Shown one piece after another: positions 1 through 5,658 of a DNA stretch of 13,422 nucleotides. The notes under the pieces are model-generated. The model made no database searches, was not told the DNA's origin, and saw only the letters and a program-made list of their open reading frames with translations. The DNA is taken from NCBI RefSeq assembly GCF_964259225.1, contig NZ_CAXVKN010000067.1. One strand, written 5' to 3'. Origin of the DNA: Catenibacterium mitsuoka_A (GTDB lineage Bacteria > Bacillota_I > Bacilli_A > Erysipelotrichales > Coprobacillaceae). How positions within the stretch are numbered: the first letter of the stretch is position 1; every line of letters starts with the position of its first letter. Both the position numbers and the translations under genes were made by a program.

Positions 1-1
1 T

Positions 2-73
2 TAGACTAGTGGTGCAGTTGGTGATATAGGTGGTGCACTTTATGCGATTGGCGGTGCTGTTCCTTGCGAATAA
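2..73 (+). other. Tail of an unrecognised reading frame at the window edge
   Basis: After a TAG at 2-4 there are 22 open codons ending in TAA at 71-73. The residues are rich in Gly and Ala with small-residue spacing (TSGAVGDIGG then ALYAIGGAVPCE). The stretch is visibly richer in G and C than the AT-rich DNA after it, as if it were the 3' end of a gene. There is no ATG, GTG or TTG in frame after the TAG, so it cannot be a complete gene. It may be the end of a broken gene or sequence at a contig edge. I do not recognise the product. The Gly-rich pattern recalls the C-terminal ends of some class II bacteriocins, but that resemblance is too short to rely on. Confidence 0.2.
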
Positions 74-92
74 TCATCAACTCTCTCTTTTG

Positions 93-121
93 AAAAGAAA
101 AATAACCCATTTTTGTCTTTT
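93..121 (+). terminator. Weak AT-rich hairpin, possible terminator of the upstream frame
   Basis: AAAAG followed by AAAAAT (93-103) can pair with ATTTTT (109-114) and, after a two-base bulge, CTTTT (117-121), around an AACCC loop. A short T run follows to 122. It lies 20 bases after the TAA at 71-73. The stem is almost entirely A-T, so stability is doubtful. Confidence 0.25.
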
Positions 122-189
122 TAAGGTAAAAACGGTGTTGTTTAAAGTGAAATATAAAGAATATAAATATTTAGGTATATAATGTTTTT

Positions 190-292
190 GAAGTGGATTA
201 AAACTATATGATTTTCCCTCATGTATATGAGTTCTACATTCTCGTTGTCCATTTCAATTGTCCTCTATGCCCTGAAATAGAGGACTTTTTTT
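190..292 (+). ncRNA. Possible small RNA with 3' terminator
   Basis: A strong terminator at 260-292 has no gene in front of it: the nearest reading frame ends about 190 bases upstream and has its own weak hairpin. A TATAAT at 178-183 could start a transcript near 190, but the matching -35 region (155-160, TAAAGA) is poor. The roughly 100-nt product would carry a small hairpin (CTCAT at 218-222 pairing with ATGAG at 227-231) and the terminator stem. I do not recognise it as any known RNA family. It could instead be the long 3' untranslated end of an upstream transcript. Confidence 0.25.
260..292 (+). terminator. Rho-independent terminator
   Basis: A perfect 9-bp stem, GTCCTCTAT (260-268) with ATAGAGGAC (277-285), has an 8-base loop and is followed by seven T (286-292). 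It separates whatever is transcribed upstream from the cyclophilin gene, whose promoter starts two bases later. Confidence 0.75.
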
Positions 293-293
293 G

Positions 294-322
294 TTGGCAA
301 TTAATGCGCTTTCAATTATAAT
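294..322 (+). promoter_or_regulatory. SigA-type promoter of the cyclophilin lipoprotein gene
   Basis: The -35 box is TTGGCA (294-299, five of six consensus bases). A 17-base spacer and a perfect TATAAT (317-322) follow. The start of transcription would fall near 329, so the ribosome binding site GGAGG (330-334) would sit at the very 5' end of an mRNA with a leader of only about 14 bases. Confidence 0.7.
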
Positions 323-342
323 AAATGATGGAGGTTTAAAAG

Positions 343-1209
343 ATGAAGAAGTTAATACGTATAATTCTTGCTTTGGCTATAGGTTCTACTCTTATTGGAT
401 GTTCTTCTAAGTCAGGAGGTACTATTGATTTAACGAGTAATATTAAAGTATCAATCAAAGGGTTTAATGGAAAAGGAGAAGTTTATATCGATAATAATAC
501 AAAGTACGATAAAACGAATTCAGACATTAGAGACTTCGTAGCTGATATAGAATATACTTTAGAGAATGTAACAAATGGTGCTCTTTCTAATGGTGATGAA
601 ATTACTATTAAAGCGAAATATTCTAAATCTAAGGCAAAAGATTTAGGCTTGACTATTAAGAATCCGACTAAGAAGGTTAAAGTATCTGGATTAAAGGATT
701 TATTAACAGGCTATTATGATTGTGAAATCAAAGTAAAGAACTATGGTTCAATTAAATTAAAGTTAGATGCGAATATTGCACCTATTACAGTGAGCAACTT
801 TGTAGGTCTTGCGAATGATGGTTTCTATAATGGGTTAACATTCCATCGTATTATTAAAGGATTCATGATTCAGGGCGGTGACCCTAATGGTGATGGTACT
901 GGAGGATCTAAACAGACAATTAAAGGTGAATTCTCAGCTAATGGTGTTGACAATCCTTTAAAGCATACGAGAGGTGTTATTTCAATGGCGAGAAGTCAGT
1001 CATATGATAGTGCGAGCAGTCAGTTTTTTATTATGCATGAAGATACATCTTCGTTAGATGGTCAATATGCAGCATTTGGCTGTGCTTATTCAGGTATGGA
1101 TATTGTTGATAAGATCTGTGATGACGTAAAGACAGAAGACAGCAATGGAACTGTTTCTAAAAAGAACCAGCCAGTCATTGAAAGCATTACATGTACAAAG
1201 ATTCAGTAA
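343..1209 (+). CDS. Lipoprotein peptidyl-prolyl cis-trans isomerase (cyclophilin type)
   Basis: A surface-anchored foldase predicted to isomerise X-Pro bonds in secreted proteins. Residues 1-20 form a lipoprotein signal (MKK start, hydrophobic core, lipobox L-I-G-C with Cys20 as the lipid anchor). Residues about 30-118 are a separate beta-rich domain with the pattern GFNGKGEVYID and LSNGDEITIK, ending in VKVSGL. I associate this pattern with extracytoplasmic proteins of other Bacillota, but its function is unknown to me. Residues 125-288 are the cyclophilin domain: FHRI (167-170), FMIQGGDPNGDG (174-185) and SSQFFI (225-230). These keep the counterparts of human CypA Arg55, Phe60, Met61, Gln63, Gln111 and Phe113. 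The CypA Trp121 position is replaced (SSLDG, 236-240), common in bacterial forms. The start is set by GGAGG eight bases upstream. It is a single-gene unit with its own promoter and terminator. Confidence 0.93.
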   Translation: MKKLIRIILALAIGSTLIGCSSKSGGTIDLTSNIKVSIKGFNGKGEVYIDNNTKYDKTNSDIRDFVADIEYTLENVTNGALSNGDEITIKAKYSKSKAKDLGLTIKNPTKKVKVSGLKDLLTGYYDCEIKVKNYGSIKLKLDANIAPITVSNFVGLANDGFYNGLTFHRIIKGFMIQGGDPNGDGTGGSKQTIKGEFSANGVDNPLKHTRGVISMARSQSYDSASSQFFIMHEDTSSLDGQYAAFGCAYSGMDIVDKICDDVKTEDSNGTVSKKNQPVIESITCTKIQ

Positions 1210-1229
1210 TTTTCACTGAATCTTTTTTT
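1198..1229 (+). terminator. Rho-independent terminator of the cyclophilin gene
   Basis: AAGATTCAGT (1198-1207) pairs perfectly over 10 bp with ACTGAATCTT (1215-1224) around a 7-base loop. Seven T end at 1229. The hairpin begins inside the last codons and its loop contains most of the stop codon (1207-1209). Confidence 0.87.
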
Positions 1230-1270
1230 ATTTTATGAGAAAAATGGGATTCAAATATGTATGTAATAGT

Positions 1271-1276
1271 AGGAGG
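1271..1276 (+). promoter_or_regulatory. Ribosome binding site that fixes the comGA start
   Basis: AGGAGG lies seven bases before the ATG at 1284. An in-frame ATG at 1257 would make the protein nine residues longer, but it has no ribosome binding site and would place this AGGAGG inside the gene. The 1284 start is therefore preferred. Confidence 0.85.
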
Positions 1277-1283
1277 TTATTTT

Positions 1284-2273
1284 ATGGATGAACTATTTGA
1301 AACCATTTTTTTCAAAGCTCTGAAGGCAGACTCTACAGATATTCATTTTAAGCTGACAGATCATTTGAGTATTCAATTCAGAGTATTTGGAGAGTTACAG
1401 CCCTATCAGGAATATGAAAAGACAACAGGGGCTAAAATCATGAATTATTTGAAATATAAGTCTTTTATTAATGTGAATTATAAGATGGTTCCTCAAACGG
1501 GTGCTTTTCATTATTATTTGAATGAGCATATCTATTTCTTACGTGTCTCTTATTTGCCAGGTATGGATTTTGAAAGTATCGTTATTAGAATACTGAATAA
1601 TCACGAAAACATTACTATTAATGAGATCTCAGAAATAGATGATTTTACTTTCTATCTTAATGAAGTATGTTATCAAAAGTCAGGGTTATTTTTGGTGGCA
1701 GGTGCAACTGGTTCAGGTAAATCTACAACTTTATATGCGATTTTAGATAAGATTATTGAAATGGGTGGAAGAAATGTAGTCACGCTAGAGGATCCTATTG
1801 AAATAGTAAAGGAACATTGTTTACAGATAGAGATGAATGAAAGCATGGGAATAGACTATTATAATTCATTGAAACAGATTTTAAGACATGATCCAGATGT
1901 AATAATGATTGGTGAAATAAGAGATGAGAAGACAGCAAAATTGGCTATTACATGTGCTTTGACAGGACATCTGGTATTATCTACTATTCATGCGAGTAAT
2001 TCTTTACTAGTTATTAAGAGAATGTTGAATTTAGGTATTAATGAAACGGATTTAGAGGATGTACTTATAGGTGTAGTAACTCAGCGTATTAAATATGATA
2101 GAAAAAATAGAAAGGTCATTATACTTCCTGAAACAATGAATAAGAACCAAATTAAAACATATTTTCTTGATCATACTGTCAGCTATCCATCATTTAAGGA
2201 TAATGCACTTATGCTTATTAAAGAGAAGCATTGTGATCAATATTTGTTTAAGGATGAACTAAATGGACAATGA
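1284..2273 (+). CDS. comGA: Competence pseudopilus assembly ATPase ComGA
   Basis: A cytoplasmic hexameric traffic ATPase (PilB/GspE family) that powers assembly of the transformation pseudopilus. The protein has 329 residues. All four signature boxes are present: Walker A GATGSGKST (140-148), Asp box VVTLEDPIE (165-173), Walker B DVIMIGEIRD (205-214) and His box TGHLVLSTIHASN (228-240). The Cys-rich zinc motif of longer GspE proteins is absent, as usual for ComGA. It is the first gene of a seven-gene comG operon and overlaps comGB by 11 bases. The 41 bases between the preceding terminator and the ribosome binding site show no good SigA promoter, so expression may depend on a competence-specific factor (inference). 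Confidence 0.95.
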   Translation: MDELFETIFFKALKADSTDIHFKLTDHLSIQFRVFGELQPYQEYEKTTGAKIMNYLKYKSFINVNYKMVPQTGAFHYYLNEHIYFLRVSYLPGMDFESIVIRILNNHENITINEISEIDDFTFYLNEVCYQKSGLFLVAGATGSGKSTTLYAILDKIIEMGGRNVVTLEDPIEIVKEHCLQIEMNESMGIDYYNSLKQILRHDPDVIMIGEIRDEKTAKLAITCALTGHLVLSTIHASNSLLVIKRMLNLGINETDLEDVLIGVVTQRIKYDRKNRKVIILPETMNKNQIKTYFLDHTVSYPSFKDNALMLIKEKHCDQYLFKDELNGQ

Positions 2274-3261
2274 TCTATTGTTTCTAGAAAACCTTTCTAA
2301 TTTACTTGAGCAGGGTTATGGCATAGAAGAAACATTACTTATTTGTAAAGATATCAATAATCATCCCAGCATTGATACAATACTACAGAAAATATATGAT
2401 GGGGAAGACTTAACAGACGCTTTATTAGACCCACATCTTCCTAGATTATTTATAGAATTCTTTACCTTCTTTTCTATGCGTTTTACTATTTCTGATGCAA
2501 TTAAGAATAGCTTAAAGATCTATAATGAAATAATTTCGATAAGAAAGAAATTAACATCACAGATGACTTATCCTTTAATTTTAATTGTGTTTTTACTTTT
2601 TTTCTCATTATTTGCGACATTTATTCTCTTTCCAAAAGTGACATCGTTATTTAGTTCATTTGGAATGAATCCATCTTTGAGCTTTAGTATTCTATTTTTT
2701 ATTATTCGTTTGATTCCTATTCTTATAATCGGTATATTAGTTGCACTTATTGTTTCTTTTGTTTATTTCCTTATCGCACTTAAGAAAAAGAAGTATTGGA
2801 TTATTGAGCGTTTTCTTAAAGTTCCTTTTTTGAAAAAGTATATTCAAAAGTATTTCACATTTAAGTTCTGTCTTTATTTTAATGAATTATTAGAGGATCA
2901 CATTGATTCAAATACAATTATAACTATGTTGAATGAGAATATGACTCAGAGTGATATTAAGATAGTATTATATGAGATTTATACAAGATTAAAGGAAGGA
3001 GAGCAGTTAGAAAATATTATTGATGGTTTTCCTTATTTTGATCATCTCTTTGTATCTATGTATAAGATGTATTTAAAGAATCCTGAAGAAATAGGCTCAA
3101 TGAGGGGTTATTTAGATATTTCTCAGGAACAGATTACATATGCAGTGAACAAGTTTACTAAATTCTTTGTACCTATTGTTTATGGGTTTGTCGCATTTTT
3201 CGTCATCACTATTTATGTAGCAGTTATAATACCGATGATGAATGTTATTGGAGATATTTAG
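2263..3261 (+). CDS. comGB: Competence pseudopilus inner-membrane platform protein ComGB
   Basis: A polytopic membrane protein of the GspF/PilC family that forms the platform on which pseudopilins are assembled, coupled to the ComGA motor. It is 332 residues long. Two cytoplasmic T2SF domains lie at roughly 1-100 and 190-295. Hydrophobic segments lie at about 102-123, 143-172 and 300-324, the layout typical of the family. It starts inside comGA (11-base overlap) behind an AAGGATG sequence near 2249. Its stop codon overlaps the ribosome binding site of comGC. The family match is by domain layout and context; sequence is weakly conserved in this family. Confidence 0.92.
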   Translation: MDNDLLFLENLSNLLEQGYGIEETLLICKDINNHPSIDTILQKIYDGEDLTDALLDPHLPRLFIEFFTFFSMRFTISDAIKNSLKIYNEIISIRKKLTSQMTYPLILIVFLLFFSLFATFILFPKVTSLFSSFGMNPSLSFSILFFIIRLIPILIIGILVALIVSFVYFLIALKKKKYWIIERFLKVPFLKKYIQKYFTFKFCLYFNELLEDHIDSNTIITMLNENMTQSDIKIVLYEIYTRLKEGEQLENIIDGFPYFDHLFVSMYKMYLKNPEEIGSMRGYLDISQEQITYAVNKFTKFFVPIVYGFVAFFVITIYVAVIIPMMNVIGDI

Positions 3262-3269
3262 GAGGTTCT

Positions 3270-3575
3270 ATGAAAAATAATAAAGCAGGTTTTACTTTAA
3301 TCGAAATGATATTCTGTATTTCTGTTATTCTTGTGATTTTATTACTTGTTATTCCTAATGTTACAAGTAAGAATAATGTAGTAAAAGGCAAAGGATGTGA
3401 AGCACAGGTGGAAGTTGTTAATTCACAGATTATACTTTATCAGATAGAACATGATGAATTACCTACAAGTATTTCTCAATTAACATCTGGTTCTAATCCT
3501 TACCTCACTCAAAAACAGGCTACATGTCCAAATGGAAAATCTATTTATATATCAAATGGACAAGCTTATGTATAA
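3270..3575 (+). CDS. comGC: Major competence pseudopilin ComGC
   Basis: The main subunit of the transformation pseudopilus, matured by the prepilin peptidase ComC. The short leader ends at Gly7, followed by F-T-L-I-E-M with the essential Glu at +5 (residue 12) and a hydrophobic helix to about residue 28. The rest matches ComGC closely: IPNVTSK after the helix, a GCE motif with Cys43, and TCPNGK with Cys86. The equivalent two cysteines form an intramolecular disulfide in B. subtilis ComGC, so an oxidoreductase such as BdbDC is likely needed. It is 101 residues, a normal length. AGGAGG (3260-3265) overlaps the comGB stop and lies only four bases from the ATG. Confidence 0.95.
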   Translation: MKNNKAGFTLIEMIFCISVILVILLLVIPNVTSKNNVVKGKGCEAQVEVVNSQIILYQIEHDELPTSISQLTSGSNPYLTQKQATCPNGKSIYISNGQAYV

Positions 3576-3960
3576 GAAGGGATTTACGGTTATTGAGATG
3601 TTATTTGTTTTGTCTATTACAATCTTTCTATCATCACTTTGTATGACTATGCATACACGCACAATTAATGAACAGGAAGAAATAGCGCTTATTAAAGCAA
3701 TGTTTGATGAAGCAAGAGCAATGGCTATAGTAGAAAAAGATACAGTAAAGGTATCAGTCTCTAATCATCGCATTGATTTGAGTGGGAAAGAAAATAAGAC
3801 GTTAAATCTAGAGGAAGGCTATCAGTTTCTTACAAATCATACATTTACATATAATGATCACGGACGTATTAAAATAGCCAAGACTCTTGTTTTAAAAACA
3901 CCTCATCATACAAGAAAGTTTGTGTTTCAGTTAGGAAGTGGTGCTTATTATGTTACTTAA
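3568..3960 (+). CDS. comGD: Minor competence pseudopilin ComGD
   Basis: A minor pseudopilin of the GspH/FimT-like class, 130 residues from the ATG at 3568. The leader MYKKG is followed by F-T-V-I-E-M, with Glu at +5 (residue 10) and a hydrophobic helix at about 11-26. The family's DEARAMAI-like segment is at 47-54, and a beta-rich C-terminal domain follows. In-frame ATGs at 3532 and 3556 would lengthen the leader by 12 or 4 residues; the 3568 start gives the typical short basic leader. The only Shine-Dalgarno match is a weak GGA near 3558, so translation is probably coupled to comGC, whose stop it overlaps by 8 bases. Confidence 0.9.
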   Translation: MYKKGFTVIEMLFVLSITIFLSSLCMTMHTRTINEQEEIALIKAMFDEARAMAIVEKDTVKVSVSNHRIDLSGKENKTLNLEEGYQFLTNHTFTYNDHGRIKIAKTLVLKTPHHTRKFVFQLGSGAYYVT

Positions 3961-4168
3961 TCATAAAGGAAATACACTTATTGAGTCACTTTTCGCATTG
4001 TCTATTTATTTGATGATTGTGGTTTATTTTGTTGGATCTTTGACTGTATTGAATAAGGCACAGCTTAGATTTAGATATGTTCAAGAAAATAGTAATAAAC
4101 AGGAATTACGCATTGCAGAGGAAGGAGATGATCTCCAATCAAAACTCAAAGAGGCTTTACGCTCGTAG
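3950..4168 (+). CDS. comGE: Minor competence pseudopilin, ComGE-like
   Basis: A small 72-residue pseudopilin in the comGE position. The leader MLLNHKG is followed by N-T-L-I-E-S, so the conserved Glu is at +5, but residue +1 is Asn rather than the usual Phe or Met. A hydrophobic helix runs from about 13 to 34. The rest is a short charged tail (to LQSKLKEALRS) with little room for a globular domain, shorter than B. subtilis ComGE. The start overlaps the end of comGD; an upstream in-frame GTG at 3938 would extend the leader by four residues. Its identity rests on the prepilin motif and operon position. Confidence 0.8.
   Translation: MLLNHKGNTLIESLFALSIYLMIVVYFVGSLTVLNKAQLRFRYVQENSNKQELRIAEEGDDLQSKLKEALRS
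4122..4136 (+). promoter_or_regulatory. Shine-Dalgarno within an inverted repeat ahead of comGF
   Basis: AAGGAG (4122-4127) lies 10 bases before the ATC at 4138. It overlaps a perfect inverted repeat, GGAGAT (4124-4129) and ATCTCC (4131-4136) around one G. A hairpin with a 4-bp GGAG/CTCC stem and 5-base loop could form and hide the ribosome binding site until ribosomes translating comGE open it. The pairing is seen; the regulatory role is inferred. Confidence 0.45.
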
Positions 4169-4557
4169 AAATGTTGTTGTCTTTAAGTATTTGTTTAATG
4201 ATTGTCTTGAATGTACCTTCTATCATACGTGTCTTAAAGATCCCTGTAGTGAGTTATAATCAGGATATTGCGGTAGGCGCTAAACAGCTTGCTGATTATC
4301 TTCTTGTTTCCAAGATTAAGACATATAGTGAAGATATTGGATATTATGATGAGAAAGGTGAAGAGAATACCATTATCTTTGATAAGAGAAGGCTTGTTAA
4401 AACACCTGGGTATGAAATATTAATAACTGATATAGATGATGTCATTTTCTTTGAAAAAGATGCATATATGTATATGACCATTACGAGAGGACAACAGAAA
4501 TATACATATATGATCTGTGATTTATATAGAAAGCAGGAAGATTATGTCGAGGAATAG
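4138..4557 (+). CDS. comGF: Minor competence pseudopilin ComGF, probable ATC start
   Basis: Pseudopilin of the ComGF type, 139 residues if read from ATC. The frame opens after a TGA at 4129-4131 and reads S-P-I-K-T-Q-R-G, then F-T-L-V-E-M and a hydrophobic run LLSLSICLMIV. This is a classic prepilin peptidase site with Glu at +5. No ATG, GTG or TTG lies between the TGA and that motif. The first ATG (4171) falls after the cleavage site and would delete the signal. ATC at 4138, 10 bases after AAGGAG, is the only near-cognate codon well placed to give the short basic leader. The body (residues 30-139) includes DEKGEENTIIFD and a C-terminal beta region. It overlaps comGE by 31 bases and comGG by 14. 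The gene is certain; the start codon is inferred. Confidence 0.8.
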   Translation: MKTQRGFTLVEMLLSLSICLMIVLNVPSIIRVLKIPVVSYNQDIAVGAKQLADYLLVSKIKTYSEDIGYYDEKGEENTIIFDKRRLVKTPGYEILITDIDDVIFFEKDAYMYMTITRGQQKYTYMICDLYRKQEDYVEE

Positions 4558-4912
4558 GGGAAGCATATTACAAGTAGTTTTAGTGATCTTCCTAATATTA
4601 TTTACAAGTATATTCAGCTATTGTACGCTTGTAACAAGACAATATGAATTAACACGCTATCAGAGAATGATGAATGAACAAAGACGTATAGAAATACTAT
4701 TAAGAAGACATTGGCGTTCTACAATTGATCAGGACATACTACTTAGTGATACCTATGAAATAGAAGAGAGTATTATTAGTTATACTGTAGACGATGATGG
4801 AAGGGATTATCTTATTGATTGTGATATTACCACAAAGTCTTATCACTATACCATGCAGGTTAAAATTGATATGGAAACTTTAGATATGCATGAGTGCATA
4901 TATGGGCATTAA
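4544..4912 (+). CDS. comGG: Competence protein ComGG
   Basis: Last comG gene, 122 residues. The N-terminus MSRNRGSILQVVLVIFLILF has a basic leader, a Gly and a hydrophobic helix like a pseudopilin, but no Glu at +5. That matches B. subtilis ComGG, which also departs from the consensus there. A charged helical segment follows (TRYQRMMNEQRRIEILLRR, about 39-57), then a beta-rich C-terminal half. AGGA (4535-4538) five bases before ATG 4544 sets the start; a GTG nine codons upstream lacks a binding site. The final codons and stop lie in the first copy of a 25-bp tandem duplication. Identity rests mainly on position and N-terminal pattern. Confidence 0.82.
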   Translation: MSRNRGSILQVVLVIFLILFTSIFSYCTLVTRQYELTRYQRMMNEQRRIEILLRRHWRSTIDQDILLSDTYEIEESIISYTVDDDGRDYLIDCDITTKSYHYTMQVKIDMETLDMHECIYGH

Positions 4913-4945
4913 TGGATACTGCATATATGGGCATTAATGGATACT
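4895..4945. repeat. Perfect 25-bp tandem duplication
   Basis: The 25-base unit beginning GCATATATGG and ending TGGATACT occurs at 4896-4920 and again, identically, at 4921-4945. The base before each copy is also T. The first copy contains the comGG stop codon (4910-4912). The second ends at the first base of the efp -35 box. Perfect identity suggests a recent or unstable event. Confidence 0.95.
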
Positions 4946-4974
4946 TTACTTTATACTATTATTTATGATATAAT
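4945..4974 (+). promoter_or_regulatory. efp promoter with extended -10
   Basis: TTTACT (4945-4950) is a four-of-six -35 match. An 18-base spacer follows, then a TGA directly before a perfect TATAAT (4969-4974), which makes an extended -10. Transcription would start near 4981. The -35 box begins with the last base of the tandem duplication. No terminator is visible between comGG and this promoter, so comG read-through into efp is possible. Confidence 0.65.
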
Positions 4975-5005
4975 GATGTCCGATTAGAAAGGATGATATA
5001 AAGTT

Positions 5006-5563
5006 ATGATTAATGCAACTGATTTAAGACCAGGAGTAACATTTGAATATGATGGCAATCTTTATGTATGTTTAGATTATAGCCACAACAAGACAGCACG
5101 TGCTGCTGCAAACATTCGTGTTAAGATGAAGAACATGAGAACAGGAACTACTACTGAAATGACTTTTGGTAGTAATGCAAAGGTAAAGAAGGCTCAGGTA
5201 GAAAAGAGCAAAATGCAGTATTTATATGACAATGGTGGTATGTTAGTATTCATGGATAATGAAACATATGATCAGGTTGAAATTCCTGCAGACCGCTTAG
5301 AATGGGAAATCAACTTCATGAAACCTTCTGATAATGTAGAAGTAACAAGCTATGAAGGTGAAATTTTAGGTGTCGCATTACCAGTCAATGTACCATTCAA
5401 GGTTATTGAAACTGAAGCAGCAGTTAAAGGTGATACTGCAACAGGTGCAACTAAGTATGCAACTATTGAAACAGGTTACCAGATCAAAGTACCTTTATTT
5501 ATTGAAGAAGGCGAAGTTGTTGTTGTAAATACAGTTGAAGGTAAATATACAGGAAGAGCTTAA
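5006..5563 (+). CDS. efp: Translation elongation factor P
   Basis: EF-P binds ribosomes stalled on proline runs, between the P and E sites, and restores peptide-bond formation. The protein is full length (185 residues): a KOW-like N-terminal domain (1-63), an OB domain (about 66-127) and a second OB domain (about 130-185). The family signature is near 150-170 (KGDTATGATKYATIETG). The tip loop is unusual. Aligned without gaps to B. subtilis EF-P, the KPGKG loop (29-33) reads K-T-A-R-A, so the modified Lys32 is Arg32. Arginine here is rhamnosylated by EarP in some proteobacteria, but no such gene is in the window. The ribosome binding site AAAGGA (4988-4993) is 12 bases from the ATG, rather far. 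Confidence 0.96.
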   Translation: MINATDLRPGVTFEYDGNLYVCLDYSHNKTARAAANIRVKMKNMRTGTTTEMTFGSNAKVKKAQVEKSKMQYLYDNGGMLVFMDNETYDQVEIPADRLEWEINFMKPSDNVEVTSYEGEILGVALPVNVPFKVIETEAAVKGDTATGATKYATIETGYQIKVPLFIEEGEVVVVNTVEGKYTGRA

Positions 5564-5578
5564 TCTCTTCCTTTTTTT
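5551..5578 (+). terminator. Rho-independent terminator of efp
   Basis: AGGAAGAG (5551-5558) pairs perfectly with CTCTTCCT (5565-5572) around a six-base loop, with seven T from 5572 to 5578. The efp stop codon TAA (5561-5563) lies inside the loop. Confidence 0.82.
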
Positions 5579-5601
5579 CATAGGGGATATTGTATCAATA
5601 C

Positions 5602-5630
5602 TTGTAATTATCCCTGTTTTCTTATAAAAT
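5602..5630 (+). promoter_or_regulatory. Probable promoter of the Asp23-family gene
   Basis: TTGTAA (5602-5607), a 17-base spacer and TAAAAT (5625-5630) give a plausible SigA promoter with a start near 5637. It lies between the efp terminator and the next gene, so that gene needs its own start. Confidence 0.5.
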
Positions 5631-5658
5631 ATAAGGTAAAGAAAGAAGAGGTAATAGT

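Noticed and set aside
4132..4168. Programmed -1 frameshift joining comGE to comGF
   Set aside because: The overlap has no X-XXY-YYZ slippery heptamer in the comGE frame, and a fusion would bury the ComGF prepilin signal in the middle of a protein.
4077..4259. Open frame of 60 codons crossing the comGE-comGF junction
   Set aside because: It lies in the third frame over two overlapping pseudopilin genes, has no family features, and its strong Shine-Dalgarno is better explained by comGF.
5584..5614. GGGATA and TATCCC inverted repeat between efp and the Asp23-family gene
   Set aside because: Six base pairs with a 19-base loop is weak, and the efp terminator just upstream already ends the transcript; could be chance.
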